In this document: piece after piece, positions 44,251 through 54,068 of the stretch
How positions within the stretch are numbered: position 1 is the stretch's first letter
Layout of the letters: each line of letters opens with the position of its first letter
Source of the DNA: Betaproteobacteria bacterium
GTDB lineage: Bacteria > Pseudomonadota > Gammaproteobacteria > Burkholderiales > Rhodocyclaceae
DNA: 58,885 nt
Reading direction: 5' to 3'
NCBI GenBank assembly: GCA_016234745.1
Contig: JACRAR010000016.1
Location: 1 to 58,885, forward strand
Notes under the pieces: generated by a model
What the model was told of the DNA's origin: nothing
What the model saw: the letters and a program-made list of their open reading frames with translations, nothing else
Databases searched by the model: none
Made by a program: the position numbers and the translations under genes

Positions 44251-44347
44251 ATTGCCTACTCACCCACTATGGCATGGTGTATGATGCGCCTCGTCGGTGT
44301 CACGACACCTGCTGCGTCGCAACTTACCCCCAACAAACTGACTGATC

Positions 44348-45166
44348 TTGCAAGGAAAAACGATGAATCGTGCCCTGTTTCGCTGCTCACTCGTCGCACT
44401 CGCTGCCGCGCTGAGCGTTGTTTCCGCTTTTGCCAAGGAAGATGCCGCCAAGCCGGCCTCGATTGCCAGCGTGAATGGCAAGCCAATCCCCAAAATCCGT
44501 GCCGATGCGCTGGTTGCAGCTCAAACCGCACAGGGACAACCTGATTCGGACGATCTGCGCAAGGCGGTACGCGAGGAACTGGTGCGCCGCGAGATCATCT
44601 CCCAGGAAGCACAGAAGAAAGGCCTGGACAAGAAAGCCAACATCCAGGGACAGATGGATTTGGCACGGCAAAGCGTGTTGATCAACGCCTATCTGGGCGA
44701 ATATCTGCGCACCCATCCCGTTTCTGAAGATGCCCTCAAAAAGGAATATGAGAACATCAAGCTCCAGTTGGGCGACAAGGAATTCAAGGCGCGCCATATC
44801 CTGGTCGAAAAAGAAGACGACGCCCGCGACATCATCGCCAAGCTGAGAAAAGGCGAAAAATTCGAGGACCTGGCCAAACAGTCGAAAGATCCCGGTTCCA
44901 AGGACCGCGGCGGCGACCTGGGCTGGGCGGCACCCTCAAGTTACGTGAAGCCCTTCTCCGAGGCAATGATGAAGCTCGAGCGCGGCAAATTCACGGAAAC
45001 CCCCGTCAAGACCGACTTCGGCTTCCATGTCATCCTGCTCGAGGACTCGCGCGAATTGAAACTGCCGGCGATGGACGAGGCCAAGCCGCAACTGGCGCAG
45101 CGTCTGCAGCAGCAAATGGTGGAAAAGCACGTGATGGAGCTGCTGGGAAAATCCAAGGTCGAGTAA
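44348..45166 (+). CDS. Periplasmic parvulin-type peptidyl-prolyl isomerase
   Basis: A 272-residue chaperone with a signal peptide (cleavage near SAFA-KE), a SurA/PrsA-like N-terminal helical domain and a parvulin domain from about residue 130 (FKARHILVEKEDDARDII, DLGWAAPSSYVKPF, FGFHVILLED). It helps fold exported proteins in the periplasm. The transcript ends with a strong hairpin terminator right after it. Confidence 0.85.
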   Translation: MQGKTMNRALFRCSLVALAAALSVVSAFAKEDAAKPASIASVNGKPIPKIRADALVAAQTAQGQPDSDDLRKAVREELVRREIISQEAQKKGLDKKANIQGQMDLARQSVLINAYLGEYLRTHPVSEDALKKEYENIKLQLGDKEFKARHILVEKEDDARDIIAKLRKGEKFEDLAKQSKDPGSKDRGGDLGWAAPSSYVKPFSEAMMKLERGKFTETPVKTDFGFHVILLEDSRELKLPAMDEAKPQLAQRLQQQMVEKHVMELLGKSKVE

Positions 45167-45187
45167 GTCAGCAGAAACTTTCGCCTG

Positions 45188-45210
45188 ACGGGAGCTGCGG
45201 CTCCCGTTTT
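45188..45210 (+). terminator. Rho-independent terminator after the parvulin gene
   Basis: CGGGAGC (45189-45195) and GCTCCCG (45200-45206) form a seven-pair stem with a four-base loop, extended by one A-T pair, and followed by TTTTCTTTT. Confidence 0.85.
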
Positions 45211-45261
45211 CTTTTGTCAGGGTGGAAAGTATGCTTTTGGCGTAACGGCGTGAAATCTAGC

Positions 45262-45348
45262 GTTGTGTAATCGAATATCAGCAAATTACACAACACCTTG
45301 CGGGAGTGGCTATGTTGTGTAACAATAAACAAACTTATTACACAACAT
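45262..45348. promoter_or_regulatory. Two tandem inverted-repeat operators of identical geometry
   Basis: GTTGTGTAA (45262-45270) pairs with TTACACAAC (45286-45294); ATGTTGTGTAA (45312-45322) pairs with TTACACAACAT (45338-45348). Both dyads share the nine-base arm, both have 15-base spacers, and the copies are exactly 52 bases apart, about five helical turns. The second ends six bases before the ATG at 45355, covering the ribosome-binding region. The spacers are unrelated, so the arms are what is conserved. A dimeric repressor binding both sites, or antitoxin-style autoregulation, is inferred. Confidence 0.75.
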
Positions 45349-45354
45349 GTCTCC

Positions 45355-46416
45355 ATGCCTTATCTCAAAGCCCCATTTACCCTCCAGAAACATGACATGC
45401 CTGTCATGGCTCTTTTTGCCAATGCGGTGGAGTTGACCACGGGCCAGACGCAAATTGACTTGCTATCCCCCGGACACCTTGCGCTAGACCCTAGAAACCG
45501 CGGGGGGCGCTATGGCGTTTGGGTACGCTATGGGGCGGATGGCAAGCCGAAGCGGAGCTATGTTGGGGCAGAAGGGTCTGAGCAATACCTGGCTGCACTT
45601 GCATCTCTCGAAGAACTTAAACGGCTGCAAAGCCAGGCCAAGAAGCTGCGGCTACTGGGTTTTGCGGCAGTGGAACATGACGCAGCCCTTGTGCTCGGTG
45701 AGCTGTGCAATGCAGGCATTTTCACCGGGGGCGGAATCCTCGTCGGTACCCGCGCGTTTGGTTCCATTCTGAATCACCTTGGATACAAGGCAACGCCCTT
45801 CCTCAGCACGCAAGATGTCGATATCGCACGGCTCAACACCATCAAGCTTGCGACTCCCCTGCCGGCGGGTGGTTTTGCCGAGCTACTCAAACAGACCGGA
45901 CTTCGCTTTGTTCCCGTGATGGGACTGGAACGCCCGCCCGGACCTCCGACTTCTTACAAGGTAGTTGGGCGTGACCTCAAGGTCGACCTCCTGATGCCAG
46001 CCGCGGCTTCTGCGCGGCCTTACGCTACGCGCAGTGTTTCCGAGCTTGCTGCCCATGCCACTACACTTCCTTTCCTCGATTATTTGACAGCGGAGTCCTG
46101 GACCACGATTGTTATCGGGCGTGACCACCTTATCCCTGTCCGGTGTCCTCAGCCGGCGCGCTATTGCTTGCATAAGCTGGTGGTGGCAGCCCTGCGCTCA
46201 GGGCAGGAAAACCCGAAAATCGAAAAGGACACAATACAGGCAGGCATCCTAGCTGCCATCCTAACCGAGGAAGACTCAGCCTCCCTTGAGGATGCTGCTG
46301 CTGCGCTAACGCCCAAGATGACCAAGCATGCGAAGAAGACCATGCTCCGGCTGGAGAAGTTGCTGGCTAGCGAATATCCAGCAGCCCTGGAACTGATGCA
46401 GCGGCTTGTGCACTGA
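45355..46416 (+). CDS. Nucleotidyltransferase-fold protein (GSU2403/AbiEii-like)
   Basis: A 353-residue protein. The middle reads as a nucleotidyltransferase of the minimal or AbiEii-related kind: GTRAFGSILNHLGYKATPFLSTQDVDIARL gives GT...DVD, and VVGRDLKVDLLMP supplies the third acidic strand. The C-terminal half is helical and Lys-rich. Related families act as toxins or tRNA-modifying enzymes in defence systems, usually beside an antitoxin. No antitoxin gene is adjacent, but the start codon follows two striking operators. It sits between conserved housekeeping genes with a more AT-rich control region, which suggests gene transfer. ATG 45355 is chosen because the longer TTG frame crosses the operators. 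Confidence 0.65.
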   Translation: MPYLKAPFTLQKHDMPVMALFANAVELTTGQTQIDLLSPGHLALDPRNRGGRYGVWVRYGADGKPKRSYVGAEGSEQYLAALASLEELKRLQSQAKKLRLLGFAAVEHDAALVLGELCNAGIFTGGGILVGTRAFGSILNHLGYKATPFLSTQDVDIARLNTIKLATPLPAGGFAELLKQTGLRFVPVMGLERPPGPPTSYKVVGRDLKVDLLMPAAASARPYATRSVSELAAHATTLPFLDYLTAESWTTIVIGRDHLIPVRCPQPARYCLHKLVVAALRSGQENPKIEKDTIQAGILAAILTEEDSASLEDAAAALTPKMTKHAKKTMLRLEKLLASEYPAALELMQRLVH

Positions 46417-46543
46417 AAATATTAGTGGTGTTTGAAGGGCGCCAGCATACCGGTCATGAGACCTTCGCCATGATGCTTATGACATCGGGCTGGAACTATT
46501 TGGAATATTGAGCCAACTGCTTATTAACCCCCTTTGTCAGAAG

Positions 46544-49500
46544 TCAATCCAGCCACTGGCGTGCATTTTGAAACATGCGCAGCCAGGGCGAATTCTCCTG
46601 CCATTCTTGCGGGTGCCAGGACATCTGCAGCGCACGGAATACCCGCTCGGGGTGGGGCATCATGATGGAATGACGACCATCCCGCGTGGTCACGCCTGCA
46701 AGCCCTGCGGGAGACCCGTTGGGGTTGGCCGGATAGCGGATTGCAATCCTGCCATGGTTGTCCACATAGCGCATGGCGGTCGCAACCCCGACCGGGACAG
46801 CGCCGTCAAACACTGCTCGTCCCTCCCCGTGTGAAACCACTACCGGCAACCGGCTGCCGCCCATGCCGGCAAAGAACAGCGAAGGCGAGTCAACGATTTC
46901 GACCATGACCAAGCGCGCTTCAAATTGCTCGCTGCGATTGCGCTGGAATGTCGGCCACTCGGATGCACCCGGAATCAGTTCGGCGAGGCAACTCATCATC
47001 TGGCAGCCATTGCAGACGCCCAGCGAAAAACTGTCCGGCCGCGCAAAGAACCGGGCAAATGCTTCGCGCAACCGGTCATTGAACAAAATCGACTTTGCCC
47101 AACCCTGACCGGCGCCAAGCACATCCCCATAGGAGAATCCACCACATGCGGCAAGGCCCTGGAAATTGGCGAGATCGTATCGGCCTGCTTGCAGGTCGCT
47201 CATATGCACGTCATAAGCGGCAAATCCGGCACGCTGAAATGCGGCCGCCATTTCCAGATGCCCATTGACGCCCTGCTCGCGCAGAATCACAATCCGCGGT
47301 GCCGCGCCGCGATTGACGTAAGGCGCCGCATCGACAGCAAAAGTCAGTTGCGCCGAGAGACCAGGATCACCGGCATCCAGCAGCGCATCGAATTCCTCCT
47401 GCACGCAGGCGGCATCGTCGCGCAGCAGGGCGATCCGATAGCTGGTTTCACTCCATGTTCGTTGCAGTTCGAAGCGGCCGGCGGAAAAAACCTGCTTGCC
47501 TCGACAGGCAATGGTCACCTGATCCTGGCTGTCGAGACTGCCCAGACGATGACTGACCCGTCCCAATCCGCACTCCTTCAGGATGCGCATGACCGACTCT
47601 CGCTGCGCGCAGCGAATTTGAATGACGGCGCCCAGTTCCTCATTGAACAGCGCGGCCAAAAGCTGCCCGTCTGACCACTCTGCAGCGCCCTGTACATGCA
47701 ATGCGTCGAGATCAACAGCAAGTCCGACATGGCCGGCAAACGCCATTTCGCACAAAGTGACGAACAGGCCGCCATCGGAACGATCGTGATAGGCCAGGAT
47801 CAAACCGTCCTGATTCATGCACTGAATGGCCTTGAAGAAATTCTTGAGCAATTCGGCGTCGGCATCGGCCGCCTGATCGCCGAGCAAACCGTAGACCTGG
47901 GCCAGGGCGGAAGCGCCAAGGCGGTTGCGGCCGGAGCCGAGATCCAGCAGCAGCAGTTCGGTTTCGCCTGAAGACGTTTGCAGTTGCGGTGTCAGCGTGC
48001 GCCGCACATCGCCGCAGGGAGCAAAAGCGCTGACGACCAGAGACAGCGGCGCGATCACCTGCTTTTGCACACCGCGATCGACCCAGGATGTCTTCATTGA
48101 CAGGGAATCCTTGCCCACCGGAATGCTGAGTCCCAGGAATCGGCAAAAATCCAGTGCGACCGCTTGCACGGTATCGAACAGTGCAACATCCTCCTGGCCA
48201 TGTCCCGCCGCCGCCATCCAGTTTGCGGAGAGCTTCACCAGGCCGAGATCGTCAATCGCCGCGGATGCCAGGTTGGTGATGGCTTCACCGACCGCCATGC
48301 GTCCGGCAGCCGGCGCATCGAGCAGCGCCACGGGAGTTCGTTCACCCATTGCGAAAGCCTCGCCGCAGTTGCTCTCGAAGCCGGCCGCGGTCACCGCGCA
48401 ATCCGCGACAGGCACCTGCCATGGGCCGACCATCTGGTCACGCGCGGTCATGCCGCCGACGCTGCGGTCGCCGATCGTGATGAGAAAATTCTTCGAGGCC
48501 ACGCTCGGCAACCTCAATACGCGCAGCGCTGCTTCGGCCAAAGCGATGCCGGACAAGTCGAGCGCCGTTGTCTGCTTCTGCAGGTGCATGGCCTCGCGCT
48601 GCATGCGCGGGGGTTTGCCCAGAAGAACCTCCATGGGCATGGCGACTGCCTGATTGTCGAAATGCGCGTCATGCACGACCAGCTGGCCATCTGCTGTGGC
48701 AGAACCGAGGACGGCGAAAGGACAACGTTCGCGCGCACACATCGCCTGGAATTCGGCAAGCCGTTCCGGCGCGAGCGCCAGCACATAGCGTTCCTGCGCC
48801 TCGTTCGACCAAATTTCCCGCGGCGACATGCCCGGCTCTTCCGAGGGAACCTTGCGCAACTCGAAGCGGGCGCCGCAGCCGGCGTCATGGACCAGTTCCG
48901 GCAAAGCATTCGAGATGCCGCCTGCGCCGACATCGTGTATCGCCAGAATGGGGTTGCCCTCCCCCATCTGCCAGCAGCGATCGATGACCTCCTGGGCGCG
49001 ACGCTGCATTTCCGGATTGCCGCGCTGCACCGAAGCGAAATCCAGGTCGGCAGTATTGGTTCCCGTGCTCATCGAAGACGCGGCACCCCCACCCAGGCCG
49101 ATCAGCATGCCCGGGCCGCCCAATTGGATCAGCAGCGTGCCGGCTGGAAATTTTTCCTTGAAGGCGTCGCGCGCGGCAATATTTCCGACGCCGCCGGCTA
49201 CCATGATCGGCTTGTGGTAGCCGCGCATTTCGCCGCCGACCAGCTGCTCAAAACTGCGGAAATAGCCGGTCAGGTTCGGCCGTCCGAATTCGTTATTGAA
49301 GGCTGCGGCCCCTATCGGCCCTTCAATCATGATGTCGAGCGCCGAAGCGATACGCCCCGGCTTGCCATAAGATCTGCTGACGGTCTCCCAAGGCTGCTCG
49401 AAGCCGGGTATTTTGAGATTGGAGACGGAAAAGCCGCACAACCCAGCTTTCGGCTTGGCGCCCCGCCCGGTGGCGCCCTCATCGCGGATCTCGCCACCCG

Positions 49501-50431
49501 ACCCGGTGGCCGCACCAGGGAAAGGCGAAATGGCGGTCGGATGATTATGCGTCTCGACCTTGGCCAGAATATGCGTCAGTTCTTCGCGGTAAGCGTATTC
49601 CCCGTCCGCGCCCGGATAGAACCGCGGCCAGCGCGAACCCTCGATGATGCAGGCATTGTCGGCATAAGCCACAACGGTGCCTTGCGGATGCGCCTGATGC
49701 GTCGCGCGGATCATGCCGAACAGGGTCTCGCTGCGCGGCGCGCCATCGACGATCCAGTTGGCATTGAAAATCTTGTGCCGGCAGTGCTCGGAATTGGCCT
49801 GGGCGAACATCATCAGTTCGACATCGGTCGGGTTGCGTCCCAGGCGTCGGAAATTTTCATCCAGGTAGTCGATTTCATCCCCGGACAATGCCAGCCCGAG
49901 CGTCTGATTCGCCTCGACCAAAGCGCTGCGTCCTCTGCCGAGCAGGTCTACATGCAGCAATGGCTGCGCGGCAACATGCTGAAACAGGGCTGCGGCAGCG
50001 TCGAAACTCTCCAGCACCGACTCGGTCATCCGGTCATGCAGCTTGCTTGCAAGCTGCATGCGCTCACCCTGAAAATCGGCGTAAAAAGCGATGCCGCGCT
50101 CGATGCGTGCAATACCCGAAAATCCGCACTGCCTGGCAATTTCCGTGGCCTTGGTGGACCACGGGGAAATCGTTCCCAGACGCGGTGTCACCAGCAGCAG
50201 CGAGCCCGTCGGCAATTGCGGCATCGGCGGCATTGACTCCGGAATCCCGAGCAATCCTTCCAGGCGCTTGCGCTCGATGCGACTCAGCGCACCCGTCAAT
50301 TCGATGAAATACCAGTGTTCGGCAGACAGTTGCCCGAGCCCTGGTACCACGCTGCGCGCTTGCTCGCAGATACGGGAAATGCGACTGGCGGAGAACGCGG
50401 CACCACCGCGCAGCTTGATGATCTCGGGCAT
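46544..50431 (-). CDS. purL: Phosphoribosylformylglycinamidine synthase
   Basis: A 1295-residue large-type PurL (FGAR amidotransferase). It has the N-terminal PurS-like part, the ATP-binding synthase halves ([33 protein letters not shown]), and a C-terminal class I glutaminase with the nucleophile in GVCNGCQMM. It converts FGAR, glutamine and ATP to FGAM in purine synthesis. Single-chain length is as expected in beta- and gammaproteobacteria. It is divergent from tig; a minus-strand TATAAT at 50472-50467 lies about 36 bases upstream of the start. Several long plus-strand frames inside it are antisense shadows. Confidence 0.95.
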   Translation of the reverse strand: MPEIIKLRGGAAFSASRISRICEQARSVVPGLGQLSAEHWYFIELTGALSRIERKRLEGLLGIPESMPPMPQLPTGSLLLVTPRLGTISPWSTKATEIARQCGFSGIARIERGIAFYADFQGERMQLASKLHDRMTESVLESFDAAAALFQHVAAQPLLHVDLLGRGRSALVEANQTLGLALSGDEIDYLDENFRRLGRNPTDVELMMFAQANSEHCRHKIFNANWIVDGAPRSETLFGMIRATHQAHPQGTVVAYADNACIIEGSRWPRFYPGADGEYAYREELTHILAKVETHNHPTAISPFPGAATGSGGEIRDEGATGRGAKPKAGLCGFSVSNLKIPGFEQPWETVSRSYGKPGRIASALDIMIEGPIGAAAFNNEFGRPNLTGYFRSFEQLVGGEMRGYHKPIMVAGGVGNIAARDAFKEKFPAGTLLIQLGGPGMLIGLGGGAASSMSTGTNTADLDFASVQRGNPEMQRRAQEVIDRCWQMGEGNPILAIHDVGAGGISNALPELVHDAGCGARFELRKVPSEEPGMSPREIWSNEAQERYVLALAPERLAEFQAMCARERCPFAVLGSATADGQLVVHDAHFDNQAVAMPMEVLLGKPPRMQREAMHLQKQTTALDLSGIALAEAALRVLRLPSVASKNFLITIGDRSVGGMTARDQMVGPWQVPVADCAVTAAGFESNCGEAFAMGERTPVALLDAPAAGRMAVGEAITNLASAAIDDLGLVKLSANWMAAAGHGQEDVALFDTVQAVALDFCRFLGLSIPVGKDSLSMKTSWVDRGVQKQVIAPLSLVVSAFAPCGDVRRTLTPQLQTSSGETELLLLDLGSGRNRLGASALAQVYGLLGDQAADADAELLKNFFKAIQCMNQDGLILAYHDRSDGGLFVTLCEMAFAGHVGLAVDLDALHVQGAAEWSDGQLLAALFNEELGAVIQIRCAQRESVMRILKECGLGRVSHRLGSLDSQDQVTIACRGKQVFSAGRFELQRTWSETSYRIALLRDDAACVQEEFDALLDAGDPGLSAQLTFAVDAAPYVNRGAAPRIVILREQGVNGHLEMAAAFQRAGFAAYDVHMSDLQAGRYDLANFQGLAACGGFSYGDVLGAGQGWAKSILFNDRLREAFARFFARPDSFSLGVCNGCQMMSCLAELIPGASEWPTFQRNRSEQFEARLVMVEIVDSPSLFFAGMGGSRLPVVVSHGEGRAVFDGAVPVGVATAMRYVDNHGRIAIRYPANPNGSPAGLAGVTTRDGRHSIMMPHPERVFRALQMSWHPQEWQENSPWLRMFQNARQWLD

Positions 50432-50617
50432 GATATTTACCGGCCGTGGATTTTCCGGAGGTGCGAATTATACCCTGCCGTCCAGGGATATCCCGGTGTC
50501 GGTGAAGCCCGGGAATCAAGCCACTCGTGCTACAATTCCGCTTCAAAACTCATCGATGATCACGGCTTTTGCACGCCTATCTCCCCTAGCAATCACTCTG
50601 TAACCCAGGAATTTTTC

Positions 50618-51955
50618 ATGCAGACTAACCAGGAAAGCAACACCACCGCTGGCACCCCAGCCGATACCCCGATCAGCTCACTGGAGCGCCGCCTGGAGAT
50701 GAGTATTCCCCTGGCTGATATCGATCAAGACGTCGACAAGCGCCTCAAGCATCTCGCTCGCACCGTGAAAATGCCAGGCTTCCGTCCCGGCAAAGTGCCC
50801 TTCAAGATGGTGATCCAGCAATATGGCTCGCAGGCACGCTCCGAAGCAATCGGCGAAGCAGTGGACAAAACCTTTGGCGAAATGGTGCGGGAACAAAAAC
50901 TGCACATCGCCGGCTATCCGCGCATCGAACCCAAAATCGGCGAGGACACGACCAAGCTCGAATTTTCCGCGGTCTTCGAGGTCTATCCGGAAATCAAGCT
51001 CGGCGATGTCTCCGGGGAAGAACTCGAAAAACCGGTATTGAACGTTTCCGACGCCGAGTTGGAGAAGACCATTGATGTCCTGCGCAAACAGCGCACTACT
51101 TTCGTCAAGGCAGAACGTCCCGCCGCCGACGGGGATCGGGTGGTCGTCGACTTTACCGGGCGCAAAGACGGTGAAGTGTTTCAAGGGGGGCAAGGCAACG
51201 ACTTCGCAATCTCCCTGGGCAGCGGCCAAATGCTGCCTGATTTCGAGAAGGCCATCAACGGCATGGCCCTGAATGAAACCAAGACCTTCGACCTGACCTT
51301 TCCCGACGAATACCATGCCAAGGAGCTCGCCGGACAAACAGTGCAGTTCGAAGTCACGCTGAAACAGGTGGAGGAACCGCGTTTGCCCGAGGTCGATGCC
51401 GAATTCGCCAAATCGTTGGGCATCGCCGACGGCGATATTGGCAAGATGCGCGAAGAAGTCATGGAAAATCTCCAGCGCGAGGTGAAACGAAGACTGCAGT
51501 CCCGCCTGAAGAACCAGGTCATGGATAAATTGCTCAGCGTCAATCCCGTCGAACTACCGAAATCACTGGTTGAGATCGAGTCGCGCCAGATGGCCGAAGC
51601 AGCCTTGCGCGACCTTGAAGCACGCGGCATGTCGTCCAAGAACGTGCCCGTTGATCCCCACTGGTTCACCGAGCAGGCCAAGCGGCGAGTCAGCCTCGGA
51701 CTGATTCTTTCCGAACTGGTCAAGGAGAAGCAGCTGTTTGCCAAGCCGGAACAGGTCCGCGCCGTAGTCGATGAATTTGCCGCCACCTATGAAGACCCGG
51801 CAGAAGTCGTGCGCTGGTATTATTCCCAGCCTCAGCGTCTTTCGGAGGCGGAGGCGCTGGTGGTGGAAAACAATGTCGTGGAATGGGTGGTGGCCAATGC
51901 CAAGGTGGTGGACAAATCGACATCTTTTGACGAATTGATGGGGAATGGAGCATGA
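50618..51955 (+). CDS. tig: Trigger factor
   Basis: A 445-residue ribosome-associated chaperone. The N-terminal domain has the ribosome-docking signature GFRPGKVPF, the FKBP isomerase domain spans about 165-250 ([21 protein letters not shown]), and the long helical arms follow. It meets nascent chains at the exit tunnel. The start is ATG 50618 with CCAGGA ahead; the frame from 50315 overlaps the purL 5' region. It overlaps clpP by four bases (ATGA), so tig, clpP and clpX form an operon. Confidence 0.95.
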   Translation: MQTNQESNTTAGTPADTPISSLERRLEMSIPLADIDQDVDKRLKHLARTVKMPGFRPGKVPFKMVIQQYGSQARSEAIGEAVDKTFGEMVREQKLHIAGYPRIEPKIGEDTTKLEFSAVFEVYPEIKLGDVSGEELEKPVLNVSDAELEKTIDVLRKQRTTFVKAERPAADGDRVVVDFTGRKDGEVFQGGQGNDFAISLGSGQMLPDFEKAINGMALNETKTFDLTFPDEYHAKELAGQTVQFEVTLKQVEEPRLPEVDAEFAKSLGIADGDIGKMREEVMENLQREVKRRLQSRLKNQVMDKLLSVNPVELPKSLVEIESRQMAEAALRDLEARGMSSKNVPVDPHWFTEQAKRRVSLGLILSELVKEKQLFAKPEQVRAVVDEFAATYEDPAEVVRWYYSQPQRLSEAEALVVENNVVEWVVANAKVVDKSTSFDELMGNGA

Positions 51956-52626
51956 GCACGATGATTCGGCAGGGCGGCACCCAGGGTGGCACCAATTGGG
52001 ATCCGAGCATGCTCGGCCTGGTGCCAATGGTGATCGAGACCAGCGGCCGCGGCGAACGCGCCTACGACATCTATTCCCGCCTGCTGCGCGAGCGTGTGGT
52101 CTTCCTGGTCGGGCCGGTAAACGACTCCACCGCCAATCTGGTGGTAGCGCAGTTGCTTTTCCTCGAATCGGAAAATCCCGACAAGGATATTCATTTCTAC
52201 ATCAATTCGCCGGGCGGTTCGGTCACTGCCGGGTTGTCGATCTACGACACCATGCAATTCATCAAGCCTGACGTATCGACGCTATGCATCGGCCAGGCCG
52301 CCAGCATGGGCGCTTTCCTGCTGACTGCCGGCGCCAAGGGCAAGCGCTACTGCCTGCCCAATTCGCGTGTCATGATCCATCAGCCGATGGGCGGTTTCCA
52401 GGGTCAGGCATCCGACATCGAGATCCACGCCAAGGAAATCCTGTTCACCAAGCAGCGTTTGAACGAGATGATGTCCAAGCATACCGGACAGCCGATCGAA
52501 CGCATCGAACGTGACTCGGACCGCGACAATTTTCTTTCGGCCACGGAAGCCAGGGAATACGGCATCATCGATAAAGTTCTGGAAAGCCGTGCCGAGATTG
52601 CCAAGAAGGACAAGGATACAAAGTAA
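51952..52626 (+). CDS. clpP: ATP-dependent Clp protease proteolytic subunit
   Basis: A 224-residue serine peptidase with the catalytic Ser118 in [11 protein letters not shown] and His143 in MIHQPMGG; the Asp follows in the [10 protein letters not shown] region. It forms the 14-subunit chamber and receives unfolded substrates from ClpX. An N-terminal extension of about 20 residues may be a propeptide. It overlaps tig and is followed by clpX after 21 bases. Confidence 0.95.
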   Translation: MSTMIRQGGTQGGTNWDPSMLGLVPMVIETSGRGERAYDIYSRLLRERVVFLVGPVNDSTANLVVAQLLFLESENPDKDIHFYINSPGGSVTAGLSIYDTMQFIKPDVSTLCIGQAASMGAFLLTAGAKGKRYCLPNSRVMIHQPMGGFQGQASDIEIHAKEILFTKQRLNEMMSKHTGQPIERIERDSDRDNFLSATEAREYGIIDKVLESRAEIAKKDKDTK

Positions 52627-52647
52627 GGCAGTCAGGGAGACAAGCAA

Positions 52648-53922
52648 ATGACGGAAAAAAAATCGGGTTCAGAAAAACTGCTGTATTGCTCCTTCTGCGG
52701 CAAGAGCCAGCATGAGGTCAAGAAGCTCATCGCCGGTCCCTCGGTGTTCATTTGCGATGAATGCATCGAACTGTGCAACGACATCGTACGCGACGAGGCT
52801 GCCAGCGAACAGGGTTCGAACAAGCTCGGCAAGGCCGAACTGCCGACGCCCAAGGAAATTTGCGCCATCCTCGATCAGTACGTCATCGGCCAGGAATCCG
52901 CCAAGCGCATTTTGGCGGTGGCCGTGTATAACCATTACAAGCGACTGAGGCATCTCGCCAAAAACAGCAACGACGAGGTCGAACTCGCCAAGAGCAACAT
53001 CCTCATGATCGGACCGACCGGCTCGGGCAAGACCCTGCTGGCGCAAACCATGGCGCGACTGCTCAACGTACCGTTCGTGATGGCCGATGCCACCACCCTG
53101 ACGGAAGCCGGCTATGTCGGCGAAGATGTCGAGAACATCATCCAGAAGCTCCTGCAGAAGTGCGATTACGAAATCGAGAAGGCGCAGCATGGCATTGTCT
53201 ATATCGACGAGATCGACAAAATCTCGCGCAAGTCGGACAATCCCTCGATCACCCGCGACGTGTCCGGCGAAGGCGTCCAGCAAGCGCTGCTGAAGCTCAT
53301 CGAAGGCACCACGGCCGCGATCCCGCCACAAGGCGGGCGCAAGCATCCCAACCAGGACTTCGTCCAGGTCGATACCACCAACATCCTCTTTGTCTGCGGC
53401 GGCGCCTTCGACGGGCTCGACAAAGTCATCCTCAACCGCTCAGAGAAAGGCGGCATCGGTTTTGACGCCGAAGTGAGAAGCCGCGATACCAAGAATATTT
53501 CCGAGACCCTGAAGGGAGTCGAGCCCGAGGATTTGATCAAGTTCGGCCTGATTCCCGAATTTGTCGGCCGCCTGCCGGTCGTGGCGACACTGCAGGAACT
53601 CGATGAAGAGGCGCTGATCCAGATTCTGATCGAACCCAAGAATGCACTGATCAAGCAGTATCACAAGCTGTTCCAGATGGAAGGTGTCGAACTGGAGGTT
53701 CGTCCCAGCGCGCTCCAGGCAATTGCGCGCAAGGCAATCAAACGCAAAGCTGGCGCCCGGGGACTGCGCTCGATCCTGGAAAACGTGCTGTTGGACATCA
53801 TGTACGAGTTGCCGACCATGGAAAATGTCACCAAAGTCGTGATTGACGAAGGCATGATCGACAACGCCACGCCGCCGCTGCTGATCTACGCGGATCAGCC
53901 CAAAGTCGCCAGTTCCAGTTAA
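52648..53922 (+). CDS. clpX: ATP-dependent Clp protease ATP-binding subunit ClpX
   Basis: A 424-residue AAA+ unfoldase. It starts with the zinc-binding domain ([10 protein letters not shown] ... CDECIELC), then Walker A GPTGSGKT, Walker B IDEIDK and a ClpP-docking loop; the C-terminal small domain ends near the stop. It recognises tagged proteins and threads them into ClpP. The length is typical. Confidence 0.95.
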   Translation: MTEKKSGSEKLLYCSFCGKSQHEVKKLIAGPSVFICDECIELCNDIVRDEAASEQGSNKLGKAELPTPKEICAILDQYVIGQESAKRILAVAVYNHYKRLRHLAKNSNDEVELAKSNILMIGPTGSGKTLLAQTMARLLNVPFVMADATTLTEAGYVGEDVENIIQKLLQKCDYEIEKAQHGIVYIDEIDKISRKSDNPSITRDVSGEGVQQALLKLIEGTTAAIPPQGGRKHPNQDFVQVDTTNILFVCGGAFDGLDKVILNRSEKGGIGFDAEVRSRDTKNISETLKGVEPEDLIKFGLIPEFVGRLPVVATLQELDEEALIQILIEPKNALIKQYHKLFQMEGVELEVRPSALQAIARKAIKRKAGARGLRSILENVLLDIMYELPTMENVTKVVIDEGMIDNATPPLLIYADQPKVASSS

Positions 53923-54007
53923 CACCGGATCACAAACGCGGTTAAACTGAATATCGGTCCAGCCTGCCCCAGCGCCGCGCAAGTTGGCGTCGTCTGCCCT
54001 CAGGGCG

Positions 54008-54033
54008 CTTGAATTAACGCATTCCGTCCCCAA
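54008..54033 (+). promoter_or_regulatory. Sigma-32 (heat-shock) type promoter of lon
   Basis: CTTGAA (54008-54013) and CCCCAA (54028-54033) are 14 bases apart, close to the RpoH consensus CTTGAA/CCCCAT with 11-15 spacing. Transcription would start near 54041, before the lon ATG at 54069. Heat-shock control of lon is well known in proteobacteria. Confidence 0.6.
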
Positions 54034-54068
54034 CTGGGTGCGGAATGACATCACAAAAGGATATCGCC

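Noticed and set aside
45262-45348. CRISPR-like array from the repeated GTTGTGTAA/TTACACAAC motifs
   Set aside because: The repeats are inverted pairs of 9-11 bases with 15-base spacers and only two units, which fits operators, not CRISPR.
48164-50236. Plus-strand open frame of 690 codons inside purL
   Set aside because: It is antisense to a full-length, highly conserved purL and shows no recognisable domain; long antisense frames are common in GC-rich DNA.
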